A program made the position numbers and the translations under genes. A stretch of 64,000 bases of DNA from JAKLQR01 sp963753165 (GTDB lineage Bacteria; Nitrospirota; Thermodesulfovibrionia; Thermodesulfovibrionales; SM23-35), in NCBI GenBank assembly GCA_963753165.1, contig CAVWBP010000017.1:62001-126000 (forward strand). The letters run 5' to 3'. The notes beneath the pieces were generated by a model. The model saw nothing but the letters and a program-made list of their open reading frames with translations. It ran no database searches and was not told where the DNA came from. Below, piece by piece: positions 17,202-25,872 of the stretch (positions within the stretch are counted from its first letter, which is position 1; every line of letters begins with the position of its first letter).

Positions 17202-18272
17202 ATGGTCTCAATATATATCGGATCCACCGGAGGATATACCGGGAAAAGCCTCGTATCCATGGGGCTGGGGCAGAGATTCAAAAAAGACGGACTGAAAGTA
17301 GGATATTTCAAGCCTGTGGGAATCCTGCCGGTGAAAGTAGACAACATCCTTACCGATACAGATGCCTGGCGTATTTACCGTGCACTCGAACTGAAAGACC
17401 CTCTGCAGGAGATCTGTCCCGTAGTCCTGACGCAGGAACTCATGGTAAAAAGTTACCAGAGAGATGTGAAAGGCCTGATGACAAAAATCACAAGGTCCTT
17501 CAGGAACCTTTCAAGGGACAAGGACATCATGCTTGTCGGCGGATACGGCAGCATATATACCGGCAGTTATCTCGGCCTCCAGGGTATTCAGGTCCTGAAA
17601 CGCCTGGATTCCCACGCAGTGGTTGTGATCAAGTATGATGGCGAGTACATCGTTGACTATGCGATGCAGGCAAAAAAAGACCTCAGGGACAGGTTTCTCG
17701 GCATAATACTCAATAAGGTTGCGGACGAGCAGAAACAGAGCGTCGAAGAATATGTCATTCCCTTCCTCAGGAGAAAAGGAATTGATATCCTCGGCATCCT
17801 GCCTCATGATTCCGTAATAGGCGCGGTAACCGTAGAAGAACTGAACGAGATGCTCGGCGGAAAAGTCCTCTGCGCGCACGATCATATGGACAATCTTGTT
17901 GAACAGTTCCTGATCGGTGCAATGCAGGTCGACAAGGCAATGGAATATTTCAAGAAAACAAGGAACAATGCGGTCATCGTAGGGGGTGACAGGTCCGATA
18001 TCCAGCTTTCGGCAATCGAGTCCGGTTCCGTATGTCTCATACTCACCGGTGAACTCTATCCGAGCGAGATGATTCTCTCGAGGGCGGAAGAAAAGAACAT
18101 ACCGCTCATGGTAGTCCGTGAAGACACCTACAGTATTGCGAAGAAACTGGAGAGATTATCAGTCCGTCTGCGCCTCCGCGATACGGTAAAGGTCGACCGC
18201 GGCATGGCTGTTGTGTCGGAAAATGTAAACTTCTCACTGCTTTACGAAAAACTCGGGATAAGTCCTCAATAA
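17202..18272 (+). CDS. BioD-like/DRTGG domain protein (phosphotransacetylase N-terminal type)
   Basis: 356 aa from ATG 17202, preferred over GTG 17193 because GGAGGTG lies 6 nt upstream. N-terminal P-loop domain related to dethiobiotin synthetase (GSTGGYTGKSLVSMGLG), then the DRTGG domain around residues 210-320. This is the N-terminal regulatory half found in large phosphotransacetylases, here without the catalytic half. It is coupled to the ADP-forming acetyl-CoA synthetase gene, so a role in sensing or tuning acetate/acetyl-CoA flux is plausible, though not demonstrated for stand-alone members. Confidence 0.8.
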   Translation: MVSIYIGSTGGYTGKSLVSMGLGQRFKKDGLKVGYFKPVGILPVKVDNILTDTDAWRIYRALELKDPLQEICPVVLTQELMVKSYQRDVKGLMTKITRSFRNLSRDKDIMLVGGYGSIYTGSYLGLQGIQVLKRLDSHAVVVIKYDGEYIVDYAMQAKKDLRDRFLGIILNKVADEQKQSVEEYVIPFLRRKGIDILGILPHDSVIGAVTVEELNEMLGGKVLCAHDHMDNLVEQFLIGAMQVDKAMEYFKKTRNNAVIVGGDRSDIQLSAIESGSVCLILTGELYPSEMILSRAEEKNIPLMVVREDTYSIAKKLERLSVRLRLRDTVKVDRGMAVVSENVNFSLLYEKLGISPQ

Positions 18273-18315
18273 CTGCGGCGCCTTTGGGCCTGTCCCCATT
18301 TCATTGATAATTTTC

Positions 18316-18345
18316 TTGACAAGCAGCGCTGCTTTGATATATAAC
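18316..18345 (+). promoter_or_regulatory. Promoter of the zinc-ribbon/HTH-inositol operon
   Basis: Perfect TTGACA (18316-18321) followed by TATATA (18338-18343, 16-nt spacing) overlapping TATAAC (18340-18345, 18-nt spacing). The predicted +1 (about 18350-18351) coincides with the ATG at 18351; no Shine-Dalgarno is present. Confidence 0.65.
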
Positions 18346-18350
18346 TCTGC

Positions 18351-18767
18351 ATGCAGATTGCCTTGGATTTCCGTCATTTTGCCTGTCCGAATGAATCCTG
18401 CTGCGACCATGGGAAACAGGGACTCGGAAACATCGTGCTCTCACATACCTATGGCAAATATCAGAGGAAACTGCTGAGATGCAAAACATGCAATTTCAAA
18501 TTTTCAGAGAGAAGGAGCTCATTCTTTTTCGGGCTCCATACCAATGAATCGAAAATCAGGGAAGTAATTCTTCATCTCCTTGAAGGCATGAGCTTCAGGG
18601 AAGCTGCCCATGCCTCGGATCTCGATAAAGACACAGTACAGCGAATCTGGAAGCGGTTTGTGCAGTACTGTGAGGAATCGATGGATGTCCTTCTGCAGGA
18701 ATTTAATATACAACTGGAGGATCTCATTTTTCTTTTGCACCAGAGAATTCAGAAGAAAGTGAAATAA
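18351..18767 (+). CDS. Zinc-ribbon plus helix-turn-helix protein (IS1 InsA-like N-terminus)
   Basis: 138 aa. The N-terminal half has a zinc-ribbon pattern (CPNESC about residue 12, CKTC about residue 47), and residues 65-105 form an HTH (MSFREAAHASDLDKDTVQRIWKRF). This combination is the DNA-binding part of IS1-type transposases and of related regulators. No catalytic domain follows and there are no terminal inverted repeats, so it is more likely a domesticated regulator than a live transposon. It has its own strong promoter and ends 5 nt before the inositol-phosphate synthase ATG, implying cotranscription and possibly control of the inositol genes. Confidence 0.7.
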   Translation: MQIALDFRHFACPNESCCDHGKQGLGNIVLSHTYGKYQRKLLRCKTCNFKFSERRSSFFFGLHTNESKIREVILHLLEGMSFREAAHASDLDKDTVQRIWKRFVQYCEESMDVLLQEFNIQLEDLIFLLHQRIQKKVK

Positions 18768-18772
18768 TACTT

Positions 18773-19876
18773 ATGGGAAAGATACGTGTTGCAATTGCGG
18801 GAGTCGGAAACTGCGCCAGTTCACTCATACAGGGAATTGAATATTACAAATCACTGGGCGAGCATCACCCTGACAGTTCGCTCGGCCTCATGCACTACAA
18901 TCTGGGAGGCTACAGCCCTGAAGATATTGAGTTTGTAGCGGCATTCGACATAGACAAGAGAAAAGTGGATAAACCCCTGAAAGAGGCCGTCTTCGCGCAG
19001 CCGAACTGTACGAAGACCATTACGAAAAACATTTCCGATTTCCCGGTCAGGGTAATGATGGGGCAGGTGCTCGACGGGGTATCGTCGCATATGGAAGACT
19101 ATCCGGAAAACAGAAGATTCCTTGTGGCAAAAAAGCGAGCCTGCGACGTTGCGAATGTCCTGAAGAAGAGCAAGGCTGACATCCTTCTCAATTATCTTCC
19201 GGTTGGTTCTGAGAAGGCGACTGCTTTCTATGCAGAAGCATGCCTGAAAACCGGCGTCAGCCTCATTAACTGTGTGCCGGTCTTTATCGCTTCGCAAAAA
19301 GACTGGGCAAAACGGTTCGAGAAAAGGAACATCCCACTCATCGGAGACGACATCAAGAGCCAGATCGGCGCAACGATCATCCACCGCACCCTCACCAGAC
19401 TCTTTGAGGACAGGGGGGTGAAGTTCGATAATACCTACCAGCTGAATGTCGGCGGAAATACGGATTTCCTGAACATGCTCAACAGGCACAGGCTTGTATC
19501 GAAGAAGATATCAAAGACCGAGGCTGTCCAGTCACAGATGCAGATCCGCCTTACAAACGAGCATATCCATATCGGACCGTCAGATTACATACCCTGGTTG
19601 AACGATAATAAGGTCTGTTTCCTCAGGATGGAAGGAAGGATATTCGGCAATGTCCCCATCAATCTCGAAATAAGGCTTTCGGTCGAAGATTCACCGAACA
19701 GCGCAGGAGTGGTAATAGACGCAATACGGTGCTGCAAAATTGCCCGTGACAGAAGGATAGGGGGAGTGCTGATATCCCCTTCAGCCTATTTCATGAAACA
19801 CCCGATGGCGCAATTCCCTGATGACAAGGCACGGGACATGGTGGAAGAGTTCATACAGGGAAAAATCGAGAGGTAA
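18773..19876 (+). CDS. ino1: Inositol-3-phosphate synthase
   Basis: NAD-dependent isomerase that converts glucose-6-phosphate to inositol phosphate. 367 aa with the N-terminal dinucleotide-binding GVGNCASSLIQGIEYY, the SGSEKATAFYAE-like segment (VGSEKATAFYAEAC), DDIKSQIGATIIHR and the C-terminal SAGVVIDAIRCCKIA, matching the short archaeal/actinobacterial type. Followed after 67 nt by a CDP-alcohol phosphatidyltransferase, giving a minimal inositol phospholipid pathway, which is uncommon in Gram-negative bacteria. Confidence 0.92.
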   Translation: MGKIRVAIAGVGNCASSLIQGIEYYKSLGEHHPDSSLGLMHYNLGGYSPEDIEFVAAFDIDKRKVDKPLKEAVFAQPNCTKTITKNISDFPVRVMMGQVLDGVSSHMEDYPENRRFLVAKKRACDVANVLKKSKADILLNYLPVGSEKATAFYAEACLKTGVSLINCVPVFIASQKDWAKRFEKRNIPLIGDDIKSQIGATIIHRTLTRLFEDRGVKFDNTYQLNVGGNTDFLNMLNRHRLVSKKISKTEAVQSQMQIRLTNEHIHIGPSDYIPWLNDNKVCFLRMEGRIFGNVPINLEIRLSVEDSPNSAGVVIDAIRCCKIARDRRIGGVLISPSAYFMKHPMAQFPDDKARDMVEEFIQGKIER

Positions 19877-19943
19877 ATTCAGATAGAGAATTCAGATAGA
19901 GAGAAGAGACGGTTAATATTCTGTCCCGCAATGAATATGTTCT

Positions 19944-20511
19944 ATGCTTAGTGCCAGGCTCGGCCATTTTCTCGATGTCCCGCTCAGCCGTTTCGCAAAA
20001 TTTGTCCCTTTCAGCCCCAATACACTTTCAGTAACCGGTTTTCTCATTACCGTGCTCGCAGCATTTGTTATTCCGCAGAATATCAAACTTGGCGGTATCC
20101 TTATATTGATCGGTGGAATGTTTGATATGCTTGACGGTGTAGTCGCAAGGACAACAGGAAGGGCCACGAAATTCGGAGCTTTTCTTGACTCCGTACTTGA
20201 CCGCTACTCTGATGCTTTCCTCTTTCTCTCAATTTCCTGGTATCTCGCCGCACAGGGAAGTCATACAGGGTCTTTTCTCAGCATTGGAACCCTGGTAGGG
20301 GCGTTTCTGATCAGCTACGCACGTGCAAGGGCAGAGGGGCTGGGACAAGACTGCTATACAGGCATTATGGAAAGACCCGAAAGGATCATCCTCCTCATCT
20401 TCGCAACCCTTACTGGATGGATTAGTCCCTGTTTTATGGGTCATGCTGGTTCTCACTCATGTTACAGTCATTCAGCGAATTTATCATGTATGGAAGGCTG
20501 TGAAGAAATGA
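19944..20511 (+). CDS. CDP-alcohol phosphatidyltransferase (probable inositol-phosphate lipid synthase), frameshifted
   Basis: Membrane enzyme joining a CDP-activated lipid to an alcohol. The full catalytic signature D-x2-D-G-x2-A-R-x8-G-x3-D-x3-D is present (DMLDGVVAR ... GAFLDSVLD, residues about 61-87). ATG 19944 gives a normal start. The frame breaks near 20415-20424: LIFATLTGW should continue one base later as LVPVLWVMLVLTHV and end at the TGA at 20509. The unshifted frame ends in polar sequence at 20519. Adjacent ino1 makes inositol phosphate the likely acceptor (phosphatidylinositol-phosphate synthase type). Confidence 0.8.
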
Positions 20512-20724
20512 ATTGGTGAAATACGAATAGAAAATGGTGAGGTTTGGAATAAGCAGAGTTTTTTCTGAGGCCATAAATTATGTTTGTTTCAGGACGGAGT
20601 TATCGTTTTTGGGGACAGTCTTGAAAGGCTGATATCTTTCACCCCGAAGGAACCCTTTTTTCTTAACAGCACCTATACATCAATATTTTCGGGAATTACT
20701 TCCTTCACTTCATCAATTACGCAT

Positions 20725-20985
20725 TTATATGCGTGCTTCAATATGAGGAGTACTTACAAGGGCACGAACAAGGTCAAGTCTATTCCCACCCCCTATTTTC
20801 CCATAAATGTTACTGAGATGATCTTTTACTGTCTGTTCCATTATCTCAAGGTCTTTTGATATTTCAATATTCTTTAAGCCGTCCAGTGTTCTTCTGAGAA
20901 CATCGGCTTCCCGTCTTGTGAGTTTGTATTGTTGTCTTATTTCATTCAGTTGTAATTTATTAGAGACCTTATCTTCAAGGATAGG
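20725..20985 (-). pseudogene. LuxR/NarL-type HTH domain remnant
   Basis: An open frame without a usable start codon encodes a GerE-type HTH: KLTRREADVLRRTLDG, then SKDLEIMEQTVKDHLSNIYG, then NRLDLVRALV. A stop codon (20986-20988) closes the frame just upstream, so the receiver or sensor half of a response regulator is missing. The 20512-20724 stretch next to it holds no recognisable gene. It is likely a decayed two-component regulator. Confidence 0.7.
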
Positions 20986-21025
20986 TTAAATACTATAAAT
21001 TCGAATAAGAATGGTTCATACACTA

Positions 21026-21487
21026 TTAGTTTTTGGGAAGATGATCAAAAACACTTGGATTAATAATGCTGTTGTCCCAATCTAACCAGACATTTGGATC
21101 TTTTCTGCAGTCATATTTACGGCCTCTCTGTGCCCGATCATCCCATATGCCGCAGAGATACATCTCTCTGTTCAGGTGGGGACAATATCCATCTTCCTCT
21201 CTTTTAATAAAATAAGGTTGTTGCGAATTCCATTGTATATGACCTTTTTGCACTTCCTCTTTTGTAATAGCAAAAATGAAACTACAACAAATAGCTTTGC
21301 AGATCGGGAGTTTTTCTTTACAGTCGAATACCACTTCATTCTCACCGTTGTCTTCATCACCATAGACTGCTCCGATGCCAAGCTCCATAAGTCTTTTGAG
21401 CATTTTTTTTATATAAGCTCTTTGTTCTTCAGATATTTCTTCATCATTATCGGTTGTTAGATCTACAGGGTTTTCATCTTTTTTCAT
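21026..21487 (-). CDS. YkgJ-family cysteine-cluster protein
   Basis: 153 aa with the YkgJ (UPF0153) pattern: FDCKEKLPICKAICCSF, GYCPHL, CGIW and YDCRKDPNVWLDW. The conserved cysteines probably bind zinc or an Fe-S cluster; the family function is unknown. ATG 21487 is chosen because GGAGG lies 5 nt upstream, whereas the in-frame TTG at 21499 overlaps that site. The first 30 residues are acidic and not conserved. Flanks are non-coding, AT-rich sequence, and the gene is on its own. Confidence 0.82.
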   Translation of the reverse strand: MKKDENPVDLTTDNDEEISEEQRAYIKKMLKRLMELGIGAVYGDEDNGENEVVFDCKEKLPICKAICCSFIFAITKEEVQKGHIQWNSQQPYFIKREEDGYCPHLNREMYLCGIWDDRAQRGRKYDCRKDPNVWLDWDNSIINPSVFDHLPKN

Positions 21488-22182
21488 TTGCTCCTCCAAG
21501 TTCTTAATTTATCCTTATTTACAACAAGCAGTGACTCTCACACAAATACAAACATAAGGGTACATCATTCCTGCTACTATTTTTTCATTTCCTGATTTAA
21601 TTACTCCTGCAAGGCTCGCCAGGGGAAATCTCTATACAGGAAGGATCGTTTGTCGCCGTTCTATCAATGCGGTATGGTACATCTTTCGCCTGAGGTGAGG
21701 AATCCACTCCCATAAGCGTTCTGGACTAATAGCGTCTAGATTCTCACTCAAGCCGGACTATAACAAAACAGGACTTTAGACTCTATAATATCTGAGTTTC
21801 TTTGCCCTTCCGATTTGCTATTATAAGCATATGCCCATAACCATTACAAGGGAAATCTTCTATGGCTTGATCGGTATGCATGCGAAGCTCTCTCTTCTTG
21901 ATCCTGTTATCAATCTTTAATGCACTAGTCAGCAATCGGAAAGCATATGTGTCACATCTTCCCTAATGATGCTTCGAACTCAGCATGCTGTTGCCACTGA
22001 AATTACCATGTTCACTTATTTTCGAAAGAAATCTTCAGATATGGAGCAGACTTTTCTTATGTGGACTTCAAGGAAGGAGGCGTGTTTCTGATATTTTGAA
22101 GTTCCTATGAGTCTTTCATCCCGAAGGTAACAACCACTTTTTTTGGTTTTAGTGGTTAAGACATTCCCAAGAAATAACATGT
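21488..22182. other. 695-nt gap without a convincing gene
   Basis: No complete gene is recognisable. A minus-strand frame from about 21751 to 21515 has protein-like composition (for example SPERLWEWIPHLRRKM) but is interrupted by a TAG at 21632-21634 and I cannot assign it. A 29-codon plus-strand ORF starts at about 21831. No tRNA, repeat or strong hairpin was seen. Confidence 0.5.
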
Positions 22183-22995
22183 TCAACCAAAAGCCACATC
22201 AAGTATCATCATTACTGCAAACCCAACCATTGCCCCCCCAGTTGCTAAATCCGTATTTCCTCCGCGCTGTGACTCTGGAACGAGTTCCTCAATTACAACA
22301 AATATCATGGCTCCAGCTGCAAAAGACAACGCATACGGGAGAATAGGCTGTGCAATAAGAACAACTGCCGCTCCAATAACACCTGCAATGGGCTCTACTA
22401 CTGCAGACAATTGCCCATACCAGAAACTTTTCAAGCGCGACATCCCCTCACGGCGGAGAGGCAGAGACACCGCAAGACCCTCTGGAAAATTCTGAATTCC
22501 GATACCAATAGCTAATGCAATAGCCCCTGCTAAGGTAGCAGAGGGAAGACCTGAAGCAACTGCTCCGAAAGCGACTCCTACCGCAAGCCCTTCCGGGATA
22601 TTATGCAATGTAATGGCAAGGATGAGCAGCGTGCTCCGTTGCCAACTTGTTTTAATTCCCTCAGCTTCTGCCATCGGGAATCCAAGGTGCAAATGAGGAA
22701 GTATTTTATCTATCACTCTTAAAAATATACCTCCTAAAAGAAACCCCGCAGCGGCTGGCACCCAAACGGGAATTTCTTTTCCCTCTGACATCACAATGGC
22801 AGGAGCAAGAAGTGACCAAAAACTTGCAGCAATCATAACTCCTGCTGCAAAACCAAGCATCATATCAAGTATCTTCTTGCTTATATCCTTGGCTATAAAC
22901 ACGCCAGCCGCACCAAGGGCGGTCAAGCCCCATGTGAAACAGGTTGCAACAAGAGCTTGTAATACGGGATGGAGGTTTTGAAAATAATCTATCAT
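22183..22995 (-). CDS. ZIP-family metal transporter
   Basis: 270-aa membrane protein importing divalent metal (zinc or iron). About eight hydrophobic helices and the two metal-site motifs of the family: HNIPEGLAVG in helix 4 and NFPEGLAVS in helix 5, with a C-terminal EELVPESQRGG. The central loop is short, as in the GufA-like branch. ATG 22995 is preferred over TTG 23016. No metal regulator is adjacent. Confidence 0.9.
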   Translation of the reverse strand: MIDYFQNLHPVLQALVATCFTWGLTALGAAGVFIAKDISKKILDMMLGFAAGVMIAASFWSLLAPAIVMSEGKEIPVWVPAAAGFLLGGIFLRVIDKILPHLHLGFPMAEAEGIKTSWQRSTLLILAITLHNIPEGLAVGVAFGAVASGLPSATLAGAIALAIGIGIQNFPEGLAVSLPLRREGMSRLKSFWYGQLSAVVEPIAGVIGAAVVLIAQPILPYALSFAAGAMIFVVIEELVPESQRGGNTDLATGGAMVGFAVMMILDVAFG

Positions 22996-23079
22996 TACTA
23001 TTTCCGATATCCTCAATGGAGATTATGCTATCTAAACAATTCCAGCTTGTCAATTAATAGGGGAATTGTCCCTATATTC

Positions 23080-23205
23080 CTGTTGCTCTGGAAAACGCAT
23101 TACCCAAGAAGGATTCCTGACAAGCGGGAATGACAGAATAAGAAAAACATTAACACCGATGCAGAGCATAGGGGAATTCTTAGATCAAAACCCGCGAAAA
23201 TACTG
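23080..23205. repeat. Dispersed repeat, family R1 copy A
   Basis: Shares GGATTCC, then AAGCGGGAATGAC, GAATAAG, and ATGCAGAGCAT followed by GGAATTCTT and GAT, in the same order and spacing as the segment at 36040-36122. It lacks the long left half present there. Non-coding, between the ZIP and PAN genes. Confidence 0.75.
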
Positions 23206-23267
23206 CATCCTTCATGATACAGAGACCATTTTCATGAATAATGAAAGTTCATCAGTTTTTACATTTC

Positions 23268-25478
23268 CTATTCGATAATTGCCCACTCCGGAGCGTAGAC
23301 AAGAAAAGTGGCTGTATAGACGTTCGGTACACCGTCATAAGGGCCGGTGCACGAGTTTTCCCAGTGCACCGAATAGACCGGTTTGTTTTGTTTTGTGAAA
23401 TCGGTTACCTGAACAACATAACTGCCCGCCTTGCTGTCAAATGCTTTAAAGAAAACCAGTTTTGCCACTTCCCAAACACATTTATAGGGGCTCGATATAC
23501 ATGCTTTGACAGTGTCTTTTATCCTGATCAGTAACCAGTCTTCCCAGTCGTTGACCCATTCCGGAGGTATTTGCTGTATAGTGGCATACAGCAGTTCAGC
23601 TTCTTCTGGGAGATTCTTCGGTAATTTGAAAAACCAGTCGTTGCCTTCTTCCCCCGAACCCAAGGTGCCACAGTCCGGGAAATGGGTTACCTTGAGTATT
23701 GGGCCCTCAATTTCGATCTTGGCAAGTTCCTGTGAAGGTTCTTCTCCTTTGCCATAGTCGAGTTCAAAAAAAGAAGTGCCGGGAACCCATTTTGCAACCA
23801 TTTTTGGCCCGAATCTCACCGGTGTCATTGAAGTAATTTGTGCATTCCCTTTCCTCAAATGCAGCTTCGCTGTCTGAAAACCGTATTTACCAGAAATCTT
23901 TGGGACCTTTACGTGGATCAGGTTGTTCGTCCATGTACTTGAAGAGGTGAGTTCTATCGTGGAAAGCGTTTCAAAAAGGGGAGGATCGATCTTTTTTACA
24001 ACCTTAATAGGTTCAGTAAGTTCAAGATAGACTTGCCCCGGTTTGTCCCCAAAGTCGGAACCATAAATCAGAAACTCTCCACCTGAAATGATTGCAGTAG
24101 TATTTTTTCCGTCGCCGTACTCAGGGGCAGTGACGATATAATGAATTCCCGGCATGCCTGGGATAAGGGTTACAATTTGGGAAACGGCAAAACTTTGCTG
24201 ACCTTCCCTCCATACAACAAGTTTTGCCGTTGAAGAAACTTGTAAGTCCTTAATATCAGGCACTTGGGCAATAATATTCTTTTCACCCCAAGACTTTGAC
24301 CAGATTCCCCCAACAGGCATGAGGTCTTTAATGTGTGTAGCAGGAGCATCTTTACTGAACTCCTTCTTCTGCTCTGAGTACTCAATTCTGACCCCGCATG
24401 AATTGCCGCAGTTACCGAAATTCTCACCTGAAACTTCTATGAAGCCTCCGCTCCTGATCTCATTCTGTTTCTTGTCGGCTTCGGTAGCTCCAAGGGAGAA
24501 AACCTCTGTGATTTTTGGCGGCTTCATCAAATTGGACGGGTCTACCTTGAACTTGGGCTCGATTACCGCCTGCTGCGTAACGGTGAGTTGCTTGATATAT
24601 TCGGGTACGTATCCGGAAGTTTTGCCGATCGATGAATCCTGCTTGAAGCGGAGATTAAGTTGCTGGACGCTTTTCTGGAATGCATTCTCCTGCATACTTG
24701 ACACCTGAGTCGTCAGGTCACTCAAAACTTTGTTCACAGATGCCCGCCAACTTTTATCTAACTTTTTCATGCTGTTCTGCCGCTCTGCCGTTTTTGGATC
24801 AATAGGTTTCATTGAAGACTGTGGCCCAGGAAGCGGCATCGGTGTTGCATCCTGTTTCGGCCCTGGAAGAGGCATTGGGGTTGCTTCTTCTTTCGATGCC
24901 TTCACTCCTGAGATACAGCACGAAGAGTGCACTGAAGTGGGAACGCCTGCCTTCAGCCAGCACCGGGCGCCGGGACCCTGCACGCCCGGCTTCACATAAG
25001 TGAATGCTTTGCATTGCTGGTCCTGGAAACAGGCTTGACGGCATAATTCAGGTTGTGGCTCAGAGAGGTCGAAGTTGTGATAATCCATGCCCGGCCGGTC
25101 TGTATCAGATTCCAAACCTGTTTCAGGTGTAATTGCCTTTAATCCCGGTTGCATCTGTACCGGGGCGATAGCAGGTGTATCAGCCCTGATGCCCGAAATG
25201 CAACAAGAGGACTGTTTTGATGCCGGCACACCGGTTTTAAGCCAGCACCGGGCCTCCGGACCTTGAATTCCGGGCTTTACATACGTAAATGCCTTACACT
25301 GCGGATCACCAGTACAAGCATTTACACAAAGGTTAGGGTCAGGCGACGGCAGATCGAAATTCTTGTAATCCATTCCGGGACGATCAGTGTCATATTCCAT
25401 ACTTTGACTAAACAGCTCCGGAGCGATAGAGAATGATACAATTTGAAATAAAACTACTACTAAAAATAGTACTTTCAT
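23268..25478 (-). CDS. Secreted protein with two PAN/Apple domains and IPT/TIG-like domains
   Basis: 736 aa with a Sec signal peptide (residues 1-25). Two PAN domains of the DTDRPGMDY type occupy residues about 28-96 and 124-191, each with six cysteines and ending CCISG; they share long identical stretches such as CKAFTYVKPG. A Pro-rich linker with two copies of ATPMPLPGP (about 199-220) follows, then a coiled-coil-like stretch and two IPT/TIG-like modules (GGFIEVSGENFG; GGEFLIYGSDFG). PAN domains bind proteins or carbohydrates, so an extracellular adhesion or recognition role is plausible. GGGGAGGTG precedes the ATG. Specific function is unknown. Confidence 0.8.
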   Translation of the reverse strand: MKVLFLVVVLFQIVSFSIAPELFSQSMEYDTDRPGMDYKNFDLPSPDPNLCVNACTGDPQCKAFTYVKPGIQGPEARCWLKTGVPASKQSSCCISGIRADTPAIAPVQMQPGLKAITPETGLESDTDRPGMDYHNFDLSEPQPELCRQACFQDQQCKAFTYVKPGVQGPGARCWLKAGVPTSVHSSCCISGVKASKEEATPMPLPGPKQDATPMPLPGPQSSMKPIDPKTAERQNSMKKLDKSWRASVNKVLSDLTTQVSSMQENAFQKSVQQLNLRFKQDSSIGKTSGYVPEYIKQLTVTQQAVIEPKFKVDPSNLMKPPKITEVFSLGATEADKKQNEIRSGGFIEVSGENFGNCGNSCGVRIEYSEQKKEFSKDAPATHIKDLMPVGGIWSKSWGEKNIIAQVPDIKDLQVSSTAKLVVWREGQQSFAVSQIVTLIPGMPGIHYIVTAPEYGDGKNTTAIISGGEFLIYGSDFGDKPGQVYLELTEPIKVVKKIDPPLFETLSTIELTSSSTWTNNLIHVKVPKISGKYGFQTAKLHLRKGNAQITSMTPVRFGPKMVAKWVPGTSFFELDYGKGEEPSQELAKIEIEGPILKVTHFPDCGTLGSGEEGNDWFFKLPKNLPEEAELLYATIQQIPPEWVNDWEDWLLIRIKDTVKACISSPYKCVWEVAKLVFFKAFDSKAGSYVVQVTDFTKQNKPVYSVHWENSCTGPYDGVPNVYTATFLVYAPEWAIIE

Positions 25479-25511
25479 CGTGCACCTCCCCTGGCTAAAA
25501 CATGACGTTAG

Positions 25512-25742
25512 TTAATGGAAACCCGGGCATAAGGAATAAGGCAATTGACCCGTTACTGAATATATTTTCCATTCTTCAGATTCCTTCTTCTGAATGACAT
25601 AAAAAAGCCAGGCTGTTTGAGAAACAATATCTTCAGCCCGGCTGCTTTTATATTCATCTGAATTTTTTGCAGGGATATTTGGAGGAGAGATATCAAATCC
25701 CCAATATTTTGGGTGTGAATGAAAACATACGTATTGATACAT
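25512..25742 (-). CDS. Small hypothetical protein
   Basis: A 76-codon ORF in an AT-rich gap upstream of the PAN gene on the same strand. It has aromatic-rich composition, no signal peptide and no motif I recognise. No clear ribosome-binding site. It may be an exapted fragment or a spurious ORF. Confidence 0.25.
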   Translation of the reverse strand: MYQYVCFHSHPKYWGFDISPPNIPAKNSDEYKSSRAEDIVSQTAWLFYVIQKKESEEWKIYSVTGQLPYSLCPGFH

Positions 25743-25872
25743 ATGAATTCCTATTGGTATTAATTCTTATATAGGTTCAATTAGTTTGTCAATAGAAAAC
25801 TATGTACATTCAATAATAGTAAAATGAGAATCTATTGAAGTGACTCGAAGACCAAACACTTGCAAAATATTC

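Noticed and set aside
21831..21920. A 29-codon plus-strand ORF with faint similarity to an archaeal RNase P p29-like start.
   Set aside because: Too short and too weakly similar; no ribosome-binding site and no continuation.
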